From Bacteroidales bacterium (lineage in GTDB: Bacteria; Bacteroidota; Bacteroidia; Bacteroidales; GWA2-32-17): a stretch of 40,791 nt of DNA. Location: NCBI GenBank assembly GCA_026417155.1, contig JAOADU010000071.1, positions 1 through 40,791 on the forward strand. The letters are read 5' to 3'. Shown piece by piece: positions 18,053 through 27,818 of the stretch. Positions within the stretch are counted from its first letter, which is position 1, and the number at the start of each line of letters is the position of its first letter. The position numbers and the translations under genes are program-made. The notes beneath the pieces are model-generated. The model worked only from the letters and a program-made list of their open reading frames with translations. It was not told the DNA's origin and did no database searches.

Positions 18053-18574
18053 TTAATTATTTTCTTTTAACTGAATTTCTTTGATGATATTTACAGCACT
18101 TTTGCCTGTAAGTTTACCGTACACTTCATCATCAATCATAATAACTGGAGCTAACGAACAACAACCCAAACAAGCCACCGATTCTACAGTATAAAAACCG
18201 TCGGGTGTTGTTTCTCCATCTTTTATTTGTAAGGCTTCTAATATAGATTCAGAAATAACATTTGCACCTTGAACATGGCATGCTGTACCATGACATACTT
18301 TAACTATATGTTTACCCACAGGTTTCAGTCGAAACTGTGCATAAAAAGTGGCAACACCGAACAATTCGCTTGTTTTTATTCCGGTATGTTTACTTAAATA
18401 CATGAAAGCATCTTTAGGAATATATCCATAAATTTGTTGTGTTGCTTGAAGTAATGGAATAGTGCTTCCTTTTTTATTTTTATATTTTTGTATGATTGGG
18501 TCGAGTAATGATAAATCTATTTTTTCGTTTTTATTTTCTTCAACTAATTTTGATTCAATACGTTGTATTCTCAT
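18053..18574 (-). CDS. NuoE-like [2Fe-2S] thioredoxin-fold subunit
   Basis: A 173-residue NuoE/HydC-type subunit. The helical N-terminal part (YGYIPKDAFMYLSKHTGI, FGVATFYAQFRLKP) is followed by a thioredoxin-like domain with the [2Fe-2S] ligands CHGTAC and, some 36 residues on, CLGCC. These small subunits carry electrons next to the FMN of NuoF. It is the first gene of the nuoE-nuoF-GltD/NuoG-ferritin cluster. It lies 70 nt downstream of gdhA behind a terminator-like hairpin, so it may be expressed by read-through or from a promoter I could not locate. It is paralogous to the 166-residue NuoE at 29029-29529. Confidence 0.9.
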   Translation of the reverse strand: MRIQRIESKLVEENKNEKIDLSLLDPIIQKYKNKKGSTIPLLQATQQIYGYIPKDAFMYLSKHTGIKTSELFGVATFYAQFRLKPVGKHIVKVCHGTACHVQGANVISESILEALQIKDGETTPDGFYTVESVACLGCCSLAPVIMIDDEVYGKLTGKSAVNIIKEIQLKENN

Positions 18575-18600
18575 AAAAGCATTTATTTTTTTATAAAAAT

Positions 18601-18628
18601 AAAGAAAAAGAGGACACTAGGTCCTCTT
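18601..18628 (-). terminator. Rho-independent terminator after gdhA
   Basis: AAGAGGAC-ACTAG-GTCCTCTT is a perfect 8-bp stem with a 5-nt loop. On the minus strand it is followed by TTTTCTTT-type sequence, directly downstream of the gdhA stop and upstream of nuoE. It probably ends most gdhA transcripts. Confidence 0.8.
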
Positions 18629-18644
18629 TTATTGAAAAATTTAA

Positions 18645-20058
<1,414 letters not shown>

Positions 20059-20150
20059 TCAAAAAATGATATTATATAACATAAAAATTGATTTTTTACT
20101 AAATAAAATAATTGGTAAATTTCTGAACAAAAAACTACCAAAAATCAAGT

Positions 20151-23100
20151 ATGAACGAAATTTCCAAAATTTTTGACAATGAAGAAAATCTAAATCGCTT
20201 ATTAAGAGAGAGTAAAGAGCGATTAAAAGAGCTTAATTGTATTAATAAAACTACCGATTTAATTAAACAAGGCTTAAATATTGATGAAACACTTCAAGCT
20301 ATATGTAATTTGCTTCCACCTGCTTATCAATATCCAGAATATACTGTTTGTTGTATTGAATATGATGGAAAAAAATACATATCCGATTTCTTTATCGAAA
20401 CTCAATGGCTGCAACAATCCGACTTCGTTACAGCCGAAGGAAAAAAAGGTTCTATAAAAGTATATTATACAAAAGAATTTCCCAGGGAAAGTGATGAAGG
20501 ACCCTTTTTAGTCGAAGAAAGAAATCTTATCAATAACATAGCTACACTTATATCAAACTATATAAACAGTCAAAAAATTAAAGAAATATTGCACTACGAT
20601 GAGCCTAAAATTGATCTGACAAATATACAACAATCGGCACAGCTATACTCACGTCAATTATTGCAAAAATTTATTAACAAAGATTATTACGAAAGAGATA
20701 TTTATCACGATTTAATGCCTTTTAAAGTAAAAGAAATATTACTCATTGCCAATTTATACGATGCCTTTAGCATAGAAAAAGAAGGAAGATTTACAGAACA
20801 TATTTTGGGCGAATATTACAAACTTAACTTGACATCGTTACCCAGAATTACAGGAGTTTCGAGCGAAGAAGAAGCCCTTTTTTTATTGAAACAAAGGCAT
20901 TTCGACTTAATAATTATCATGATGGGATCTGATAAAAAGATGCCCTTTTCCTTATGTGAAACCATTAAAGCAAATTATCCTTATATTTCCACATATTTAC
21001 TTCTAAATAATGATAACGATATTCAATATTTAAAAAAGTATAACTTTTACAAATCTAGTTTCGACAAAGTTTTTGTATGGAATGGCGACTCCAAAATATT
21101 TTTCGCCATGGTAAAATTACTAGAAGATAAAGTAAACATAGAAAACGATTCAAAATTAGGAGTAATTCATGCCATTGTTTTAGTTGAAGATTCCCCAAAA
21201 TATTATAGTCGTTTCTTACCTGCACTTTACAATGCTGTTTTAGAACAAACACAACGACTAATAGAAGAAGTCAATACAGATGAATTATACAAAGTACTTA
21301 AACTAAGAGCAAGACCAAAAATTTTACATGCTTGCACATACGAAGAAGCCATGAGCTTGTATGAACGATACAAAGACATTATTATTTGTTTAATTACCGA
21401 TATCCGTTTCCCAAAAGGCAAGAAAGAAGATCCTACAGCAGGATTTCAGTTAGTTGATTATGTGCAAGCTACAAACCCTACCATGCCCATTTTAATGCAA
21501 TCGTCCGACGCCGAAAATATGAAAAAAGCTTTCGAACGGGGAGTGATGTTTTTAAATAAATCATCCGATAGTTTAATACAAGACTTAAAAGATTTTATTA
21601 TCTATCATTTGGGTTTTGGACATTTTGTATTTCGTTCTACCGAAGGTAAACAACTTGCCATTGCACGAAATTTAAAAGAATTTGAAAACCTTTTAAAACA
21701 AATACCTGACGAATCACTAACATATCATGCTTTAAAAAATCACTTCTCTCTTTGGATGATGGCACGTGGTGAAATTGAAATTGCTAGAAAAATAAAGCCA
21801 TACAGAGTACAAGACTTTAAAAGTCCGCAAGAAATAAGAGAGTTTTTATTAAAAATAATACAGAAACACAAAATTGAGAAAGATAAAGGAAAAATTGTTC
21901 AATTCGATCCGGACGCATTAACCGAAGAAAGTAACATAGTTACGTTGAGTAGCGGTTCTCTTGGTGGCAAAGGCAGAGGATTAGCATTTGTCAACACACT
22001 TATTTATAATTACGACTTTTCCAATGTTATTCCCGGTATTTGTATTCGGACACCAGTTACCAGTATTATCGGAACAGACGAATTTGATTATTTTTTGCAT
22101 CGCAACAAATTATATTCACTAATACATGAAGAAACCGATTTTAACAACCTCAAAGAACATTTTGTAAAAGGTGAGCTGTCGTATGAACTAATGAAAAAGT
22201 TAAAAATATTTATTAAAAAAATTAAAAAGCCATTAGCTGTACGTTCTTCCAGCCTACTCGAAGATTCGCTAAGTCAACCTTTTTCGGGTGTTTTTGAAAC
22301 TTATTTGCTTCCCAATAATCACCCCGACGAATCGGTACGTTTACAGCAATTAGCAACTGCCATCAAACTAGTATATGCTTCCGTTTTTTCGCCAAATGCA
22401 CGGCTATATTTCGATGCCATTCAATATAAAGTAGAAGAGGAAAAAATGGCTGTTGTTATTCAGGAAGTAGTTGGTAGAGAATACCATCAATATTATTATC
22501 CACATATAAGTGGCACAGCTCAGTCGCACAATTTTTATCCTGTAGGTCACATGAAGCCCGAAGAAGGGTTTGCAGTAATTGCACTTGGCTTAGGACAATA
22601 CGTTGTAGAAGGAGAAAAAACTTATCGTTTTTCGCCACGTTATCCCAAAATAGACATTATGAGTTTGAACGACATTGTCAACAACTCTCAAACCGAATTT
22701 TTTGCAATTAACCTAAAGCAAAATAATCCTAATTTAATGGAAGGCGAAAATGCAAGCTTAGCTCGACTCGACTTATACGAAGCCGAAATGCACGAAACAC
22801 TTAAACATTTAGCATCGGTTTACAATCCCGAAAACGATACCCTCGAAGCAGGGCTTTCGAAACAAGGTCCACGAGTTGTCAATTTTGCAAATATTCTTAA
22901 GTACGAATACATCCCACTAGCTCAAACTATCGAAGTAGTATTAAGTATTGTAAAAGAAGCCATGGGGACACCCGTTGAAATAGAATTTGCTGTTGATTTA
23001 GAAAAAAACGAAAAAAATAACCTTCCTTCATTTTATTTGTTACAAATTAAACCCTTGTTAGGTAGCGAAAAAGATTTTCATGTAGATTTTTCGAAATTTT

Positions 23101-23618
23101 CAAACGAAAAAACTATATTACGATCATCAAAAAGCATGGGAAACGGAAAGATAGAAGGATTACAAGATATTATTTTCGTAATTCCCGAAGCATTCAATAA
23201 CCTTTATACCGAAGACATGGCTTTAGAAATAGAACAAATAAACCGAGATTTCCTAAAACAAAATAAAAAATACATACTCATAGGTCCGGGACGCTGGGGT
23301 ACACGCGACAAATTTATTGGAATACCCGTTGTATGGTCGCAAATTTCTGCTGCCAAGGTTATTGTTGAAACGGAATTGCCCAATTTCCCGCTCGATGCTT
23401 CGCTAGGTTCTCACTTTTTCCATAATGTAACTGCCATGAATGTTGGGTATTTTTCGGTAAAAATGATGAATGATTTTGACTTTATCAATTGGGAACTTAT
23501 TCAGCAAGCACATACTGTCAAACAACTACATTTTTTTAAACATGTGCATTTCAACGAACCTGTTAGCGTATATATGGACGGATCAAAACAAAAAGCTATC
23601 ATTGTTTTAGAAAGTTAA
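20151..23618 (+). CDS. GAF/receiver-fused PEP-synthase-like ATP-grasp protein
   Basis: An 1155-residue protein built like a signalling enzyme. About 1-150 is GAF-like (LPPAYQYPEYTVCCIEYDG, GPFLVEERNLINNIA), of the kind found in front of histidine kinases. About 190-300 is a degenerate receiver-like domain. About 340-490 is a receiver with its acid pocket kept (IVLVEDSP, LITDIRFP at about Asp 415, FLNKSS). From about 600 it carries the ATP-binding domain of PEP synthase/PPDK (SLGGKGRGLAFV, LAVRSSSLLEDSLSQPFSG). The phosphohistidine domain (TSHA-type motif) and the PEP/pyruvate barrel are not seen; instead a conserved-looking tail with IGPGRWGTRDKF follows. It may phosphorylate an unknown acceptor using ATP, under receiver control. 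The upstream region lacks a clear promoter match. Confidence 0.8.
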   Translation: MNEISKIFDNEENLNRLLRESKERLKELNCINKTTDLIKQGLNIDETLQAICNLLPPAYQYPEYTVCCIEYDGKKYISDFFIETQWLQQSDFVTAEGKKGSIKVYYTKEFPRESDEGPFLVEERNLINNIATLISNYINSQKIKEILHYDEPKIDLTNIQQSAQLYSRQLLQKFINKDYYERDIYHDLMPFKVKEILLIANLYDAFSIEKEGRFTEHILGEYYKLNLTSLPRITGVSSEEEALFLLKQRHFDLIIIMMGSDKKMPFSLCETIKANYPYISTYLLLNNDNDIQYLKKYNFYKSSFDKVFVWNGDSKIFFAMVKLLEDKVNIENDSKLGVIHAIVLVEDSPKYYSRFLPALYNAVLEQTQRLIEEVNTDELYKVLKLRARPKILHACTYEEAMSLYERYKDIIICLITDIRFPKGKKEDPTAGFQLVDYVQATNPTMPILMQSSDAENMKKAFERGVMFLNKSSDSLIQDLKDFIIYHLGFGHFVFRSTEGKQLAIARNLKEFENLLKQIPDESLTYHALKNHFSLWMMARGEIEIARKIKPYRVQDFKSPQEIREFLLKIIQKHKIEKDKGKIVQFDPDALTEESNIVTLSSGSLGGKGRGLAFVNTLIYNYDFSNVIPGICIRTPVTSIIGTDEFDYFLHRNKLYSLIHEETDFNNLKEHFVKGELSYELMKKLKIFIKKIKKPLAVRSSSLLEDSLSQPFSGVFETYLLPNNHPDESVRLQQLATAIKLVYASVFSPNARLYFDAIQYKVEEEKMAVVIQEVVGREYHQYYYPHISGTAQSHNFYPVGHMKPEEGFAVIALGLGQYVVEGEKTYRFSPRYPKIDIMSLNDIVNNSQTEFFAINLKQNNPNLMEGENASLARLDLYEAEMHETLKHLASVYNPENDTLEAGLSKQGPRVVNFANILKYEYIPLAQTIEVVLSIVKEAMGTPVEIEFAVDLEKNEKNNLPSFYLLQIKPLLGSEKDFHVDFSKFSNEKTILRSSKSMGNGKIEGLQDIIFVIPEAFNNLYTEDMALEIEQINRDFLKQNKKYILIGPGRWGTRDKFIGIPVVWSQISAAKVIVETELPNFPLDASLGSHFFHNVTAMNVGYFSVKMMNDFDFINWELIQQAHTVKQLHFFKHVHFNEPVSVYMDGSKQKAIIVLES

Positions 23619-23625
23619 CGAATAA

Positions 23626-23657
23626 TTTGCTAATTTCTCAAAAAAAATGTAGGTTTG
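23626..23657 (+). promoter_or_regulatory. Promoter (TTTG-N20-TAGGTTTG) of TPR-ribH operon
   Basis: TTTG (23626-23629) and TAGGTTTG (23650-23657) are both exact matches to the consensus with a 20-nt spacer, ending 21 nt before the ATG. Confidence 0.75.
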
Positions 23658-23678
23658 CAGTCCTAAAAAAATTGTCTC

Positions 23679-24380
23679 ATGGAAGAAAACAATAAAAAAA
23701 ACACTACTGATAATGAGTTAGAAAACGAATCGATGCTAAGTAAAACTGAACAATTTATTGATAAAAACAAAAAGAGTATTACTTACATCATTGGAGGCCT
23801 TATTGTGGTTGTTGCATTATTCTTTATATACAAGAAAAGTTACTTAGCTCCACTCGAAGACGAAGCCCATCAGGAAATGTTTATGGCAGAAAATTACTTT
23901 GCTAAAGATTCTTTTAAATTAGCATTAAATGGAGATGGTCAATATCCTGGCTTTCTAACAATTATTGATGAATACAGCTCTACCACTGCTGGGAATTTAG
24001 CTAATTATTATGCAGGAATATGTTACTTACGTCTAGGCCAGTTTGAAAAGGCAATTCAATATTTAGAAGAATATTCTACAGACGATGTTTTACTTTATGC
24101 TACAAAAAATGGTTCTATTGGAGATGCTTACCTTGAATTAGGTAAAACTGATGAAGCTATCAAATATTATAAAAAAGCTTCGTACGATAAACCCAATCAA
24201 TTTTCCTCGCCATTTTACTTAATGAAATTAGGCTTTGCATACGAAAAGCTCGAACAATGGGATAAAGCTTTAGAAACATACGAATATATTGAAAAACAAT
24301 ACAATCGTACGAATGAAGGTCGAAAAGTAGAAAAATATATTACACGTGTTAAAATAAAATTAAATAAAGAAGATCTTTAA
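23679..24380 (+). CDS. Membrane-anchored TPR protein (YfgM-like)
   Basis: A 233-residue protein with an acidic, Asn-rich cytoplasmic start, one membrane segment (ITYIIGGLIVVVALFFIY, about 34-52) and a periplasmic domain of several tetratricopeptide repeats (for example AGICYLRLGQFEKAIQYLEE, GDAYLELGKTDEAIKYYKKA, GFAYEKLEQWDKALETYEYI). The layout resembles the YfgM/ancillary SecYEG-associated proteins and related chaperone scaffolds. Ahead of ribH by 3 nt, it shares that transcript; this pairing is one I associate with Bacteroidetes, but the functional tie to riboflavin synthesis is unclear. Confidence 0.85.
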   Translation: MEENNKKNTTDNELENESMLSKTEQFIDKNKKSITYIIGGLIVVVALFFIYKKSYLAPLEDEAHQEMFMAENYFAKDSFKLALNGDGQYPGFLTIIDEYSSTTAGNLANYYAGICYLRLGQFEKAIQYLEEYSTDDVLLYATKNGSIGDAYLELGKTDEAIKYYKKASYDKPNQFSSPFYLMKLGFAYEKLEQWDKALETYEYIEKQYNRTNEGRKVEKYITRVKIKLNKEDL

Positions 24381-24383
24381 CAT

Positions 24384-24884
24384 ATGCCAACCAAATTTAA
24401 AAAGCAAGAAAAAGGAGAACTTAATGGTTCTCCTTTTTCATTCGGAATAGTAGTAGCCGAATGGAATCCCGATGTTACAGAAAAATTATTATTTGGTGCC
24501 ATCGAAACTTTAAAAAAATTAAAAGTTCCCGAAAATCAAATTACCGTAATAAAAGTACCGGGTAGTGTAGAATTAACTAAAGGTGCTCAATGGCTCGCCA
24601 ATACCATGCAATTCGATGCTATTATTTGTTTAGGTTGCGTAATACAAGGCGAAACTAAACATTTCGATTATGTATGTCAGAGTGTTACTCATGGAATAAC
24701 AGAGCTTAATTTACAATACGATATCCCTTTCATTTTCGGAGTATTAACTACATTAAATCAACAACAAGCATTAGAAAGAGCTGGTGGCAAACATGGCAAT
24801 AAAGGCAGCGAATGTGCCGAAACGGCAATTAAAATGGCATACTTAAGGAAAAAAGTTGAAGGAAATACTGCCTTAAAAATGTAA
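24384..24884 (+). CDS. ribH: 6,7-dimethyl-8-ribityllumazine synthase
   Basis: Condenses 5-amino-6-ribitylaminouracil with dihydroxybutanone phosphate in riboflavin synthesis. The 166-residue length is typical. Signature segments are FGIVVAEWNPDVT, VPGSVELTKGAQWLA, CLGCVIQGETKHFDYVC (substrate-binding loop), PFIFGVLTTLNQQQALERAGG with the phosphate-binding Arg, and GNKGSECAETAIKM. The enzyme forms cage-like oligomers. It starts 3 nt after the TPR gene. Riboflavin supply matters here because the window encodes several FMN and FAD enzymes. Confidence 0.96.
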   Translation: MPTKFKKQEKGELNGSPFSFGIVVAEWNPDVTEKLLFGAIETLKKLKVPENQITVIKVPGSVELTKGAQWLANTMQFDAIICLGCVIQGETKHFDYVCQSVTHGITELNLQYDIPFIFGVLTTLNQQQALERAGGKHGNKGSECAETAIKMAYLRKKVEGNTALKM

Positions 24885-24894
24885 ACATTTCTTG

Positions 24895-24968
24895 TAGCGA
24901 GAGCCGGGATTGAACCGGCGACCTCATGATTATGAATCATGCGCTCTAACCAACTGAGCTACCTCGCC
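24895..24968 (-). tRNA. tRNA-Met (CAT anticodon)
   Basis: The minus strand folds as a 74-nt tRNA: acceptor GGCGAGG pairing with TCTCGCT, discriminator A, D-arm GCTCAGTTGGTTAGAGC, anticodon stem CATGA/TCATG with loop TTCATAA (anticodon CAT), and T-arm GCCGG-TTCAATC-CCGGC. The 3' CCA is not encoded. The TAGCTCAGTTGGTTAGAGC D-region resembles elongator Met; a lysidine-modified Ile(CAT) is not ruled out. It has its own promoter upstream. Confidence 0.93.
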
Positions 24969-25031
24969 ATTTGTCTTATTTGATATTTCAATGAACGGTT
25001 CTACGCTCAATAGGCTTTTAAAAAGCGACTG

Positions 25032-25063
25032 CAAAAATAATTTTTTTCCATAAAAAAAACAAA
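25032..25063 (-). promoter_or_regulatory. Promoter of tRNA-Met (TTTG-N20-TATTTTTG)
   Basis: Minus-strand TTTG (25060-25063) and TATTTTTG (25032-25039) are separated by 20 nt, giving a precursor leader of roughly 55-60 nt before the tRNA. The promoter begins 20 nt after the fdhA stop. Confidence 0.7.
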
Positions 25064-25083
25064 TAGCGAAATAAAATTATTAC

Positions 25084-27807
25084 CTAAACTAGCTCAATTC
25101 TTACCACAGAATACTTAAACGGAGCAATTTTCGAAATTGGATCCTTTTCGTTTCTTGTTAACGCATTGACTGGCGCTTCATGAAAATGCCAAGGCATGAA
25201 CACTTCGCCGGGTAAAACTTCATCGCTTATTATGGCTTTTGTAGTTAACTCTCCGCGCGGTGAAACTACTTTAACCTTTGCATGATTTGAAATATTGTAT
25301 TTTTGAGCATCTTCGGGATGAATTAACACATAAGATTCATTTGCAAAAGTATTTAACACTTCGCTTTTACGCGTCATAGTGGCAGAATGGTATTGATATA
25401 ATATTCGACCGCTATTCATCACTAATGGAAACTCGACAGACGGTTTTTCGCTTTGTTCCTGATATTCTACAGGATATATTTTTGCTTTGCCCGTCAACGT
25501 ATTAAACTTTTCCGTATATAGCGTTGATGTGCCCGGATGTTGTTCGTGCCAACATGGCCATTGTATTCCTTGTTTATCGATTCGCTCGTATGAAATACCA
25601 CTCATAATGGGTGCTACTTGACGAATTTCGTTCCATATCTCTTCTTCATTATTGTAATTTCCAATATTTATACTCATCCGATTAGCAATTTCTACAATAA
25701 TTTTCCAGTCGGGCCAAATATTTTTATCAGAAACAATAGCTTTACGAAGACGTAATACCCTTCTATCACTATTTACAACTGTACCATCTTTCTCAAATAA
25801 CGACGTAGCAGGTAAAACAACATGAGCATATGCTGCAGTTTCTGTCATAAAAATATCTTGTACAATTAAAAATTCAAGATTTTGTAATGCCTCAATCGTA
25901 TGCAGTTGATTGGGATCCGTTACCACAGGATTTTCGCCCATAATATACATCGCTTTAACCTTACGCTCATGTGCCGCGTCCATAATTTCCAAAGTGGTTA
26001 ATCCTGGATTGGGATCTAATTGTTCGAAAGGCACTTGCCATATATCAGCAACTTTTTTTCTAATCTCTTCATTTGTAACAGGAATATAACCCGGATACAT
26101 TATAGGACTTGCTCCTACATCTGTTGCTCCTTGTACATTGTTTTGCCCACGGGGTGGATTGACGCCACATCGTTCTCTTCCTATTTGTCCCGTAATTAAA
26201 CACATATTCAACAAAGCAAATACGTTGTTTGTACCTACTGTTTGTTGGCTCATACCCATTCCCGTTGCAATCATAGCAGTTGGAGCTGTAGCATACATTA
26301 TGGCAGCTTCTGAAAATAGTTTCTCTGGAACACCCGTAATCTTTTCTACAATATCGGGAGTATATTTCATAACTACTTTTTCCAACTGCTTAAATGTTTC
26401 CCAGCCTCCTTCTATTCGTTGCTCAATGAATGATTTATTTATTAAATCATTTTTAATAATTACATACATCATACCGTTCAATAATGCCACATCAGTAGCC
26501 AAACGAGGTTGAAGGAAGATATCGGCATATTTTACCAAAGGAGTCCACTTAGGATCGATAACGATTATTTTTTGTCCTTTTTGTTTTCCTCGTTTAATAA
26601 ATGTTGCCGTAACAGGATGAGTCTCTATGATATTATTGCCAATAACTATTAAACAATCGGTTGTTTCAAAATCTTCAATAGAGTTGCTTCCTGCTCCATC
26701 GCCCAATGAGCGAATCATTGCAGCAACAGTTGAAGCATGGCACAAACGGGTACAATAATCTACATTATTATTTCCAAAAGCTATTCGAATAAATTTTTGA
26801 AAAATATAGTTGTCTTCGTTTGAACATTTAGCAGAACTATAACCCGCTAAAGCTTTATTACCATATTTTTGTTTTATCTCGGCAAATTTTTGAGCAACAA
26901 TAGTTAAAGCTTCTTCCCATGTTGTAGGTACTAATTTACCATTTTTGCGTACGAGCGGTTGAGTTAATCTTTCTTTATGGTTAGCATACTGATAACCGAA
27001 GCGACCTTTTACACACAAACGTCCATAATTGGGCGATACATCTTCAACTCCATTGATACGCACAATTTTATTATCCTGCACCCACACTTCTATCTGACAA
27101 CCCACACCACAATAGGGACAAGAAGTAATCACTTTTCGCTGAATTTTATTTACATCAATCACTTCCCTATTAGGTTTTTCTACTATTGCACCGGTAGGAC
27201 ATAATTGAATACACTCGCCACATCCGTCACACTCCGAATCGCCCCAATTAGCCAATCCGGCAACAATATACTTTTGAATTCCTCTATCGGCAAAACTTAA
27301 TACCCCTTTCCCTTGCAGTTCTTCACATGCCTTAATACATCGAAAGCATCGAATACACTTAGACGAATCGTATGTCAATACTGGCGAGGTATCATCTATC
27401 ACACGAGGAATATTTTGCCAAAACGATTGAATGGGTCTTTCTTTGGTATTTAATAATTGATATTTCTCTATTAAAGGCTTAAATTCATCTACATACGTTG
27501 CATCGTATTCTTCGTTATGTTCGGCCAATAAATACGCTAACGTATGGCGACGATTTCTTTCCAACTCTTCGTCGAATGCTATTACATTCATTCCATCGGT
27601 TACTTGAACCGTACACGACATTACTAAACCTTGTACTCCTGCTATTTTAACAACACACAACCGACATGCACCCGTTGGGCTCAATCGTGGATGATAGCAT
27701 AACCCAGGAATTTCGAAGCCATTTTCACGAGCAACTTTTAATAAATTATCGCCCTTTTTGGCAACTATTGGTTTATCATTTATTTGGATTGTTACATACT
27801 CGCTCAT
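25084..27807 (-). CDS. fdhA: NAD-linked formate dehydrogenase catalytic subunit
   Basis: A 907-residue molybdopterin enzyme that oxidises formate to CO2 or runs in reverse, and passes electrons to the NuoEF subunits. Domains: a NuoG-type [2Fe-2S] (GLCYHPRLSPTGACRLC); ferredoxin-type clusters (CIRCFRCIKACEE, CDGCGECIQLCPTGA); the Mo-domain [4Fe-4S] (CPYCGVGC); the catalytic RLCHAST, where Cys takes the place used by Sec in some homologues; EDFETTDCLIVIGNN; and a C-terminal molybdopterin-binding domain (MNSGRILYQYHSATMTRKS). It is the last gene of a mobA-nuoE-nuoF-fdhA operon, 11 nt after nuoF. All expected parts are present, in contrast to the related GltD-NuoG fusion at 12588-16253. Confidence 0.92.
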   Translation of the reverse strand: MSEYVTIQINDKPIVAKKGDNLLKVARENGFEIPGLCYHPRLSPTGACRLCVVKIAGVQGLVMSCTVQVTDGMNVIAFDEELERNRRHTLAYLLAEHNEEYDATYVDEFKPLIEKYQLLNTKERPIQSFWQNIPRVIDDTSPVLTYDSSKCIRCFRCIKACEELQGKGVLSFADRGIQKYIVAGLANWGDSECDGCGECIQLCPTGAIVEKPNREVIDVNKIQRKVITSCPYCGVGCQIEVWVQDNKIVRINGVEDVSPNYGRLCVKGRFGYQYANHKERLTQPLVRKNGKLVPTTWEEALTIVAQKFAEIKQKYGNKALAGYSSAKCSNEDNYIFQKFIRIAFGNNNVDYCTRLCHASTVAAMIRSLGDGAGSNSIEDFETTDCLIVIGNNIIETHPVTATFIKRGKQKGQKIIVIDPKWTPLVKYADIFLQPRLATDVALLNGMMYVIIKNDLINKSFIEQRIEGGWETFKQLEKVVMKYTPDIVEKITGVPEKLFSEAAIMYATAPTAMIATGMGMSQQTVGTNNVFALLNMCLITGQIGRERCGVNPPRGQNNVQGATDVGASPIMYPGYIPVTNEEIRKKVADIWQVPFEQLDPNPGLTTLEIMDAAHERKVKAMYIMGENPVVTDPNQLHTIEALQNLEFLIVQDIFMTETAAYAHVVLPATSLFEKDGTVVNSDRRVLRLRKAIVSDKNIWPDWKIIVEIANRMSINIGNYNNEEEIWNEIRQVAPIMSGISYERIDKQGIQWPCWHEQHPGTSTLYTEKFNTLTGKAKIYPVEYQEQSEKPSVEFPLVMNSGRILYQYHSATMTRKSEVLNTFANESYVLIHPEDAQKYNISNHAKVKVVSPRGELTTKAIISDEVLPGEVFMPWHFHEAPVNALTRNEKDPISKIAPFKYSVVRIELV

Positions 27808-27818
27808 AACACACTTTT

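Noticed and set aside
24895-24968. Plus-strand terminator for ribH
   Set aside because: The strong stems there are those of the tRNA on the other strand; no separate hairpin with a T-run is seen.
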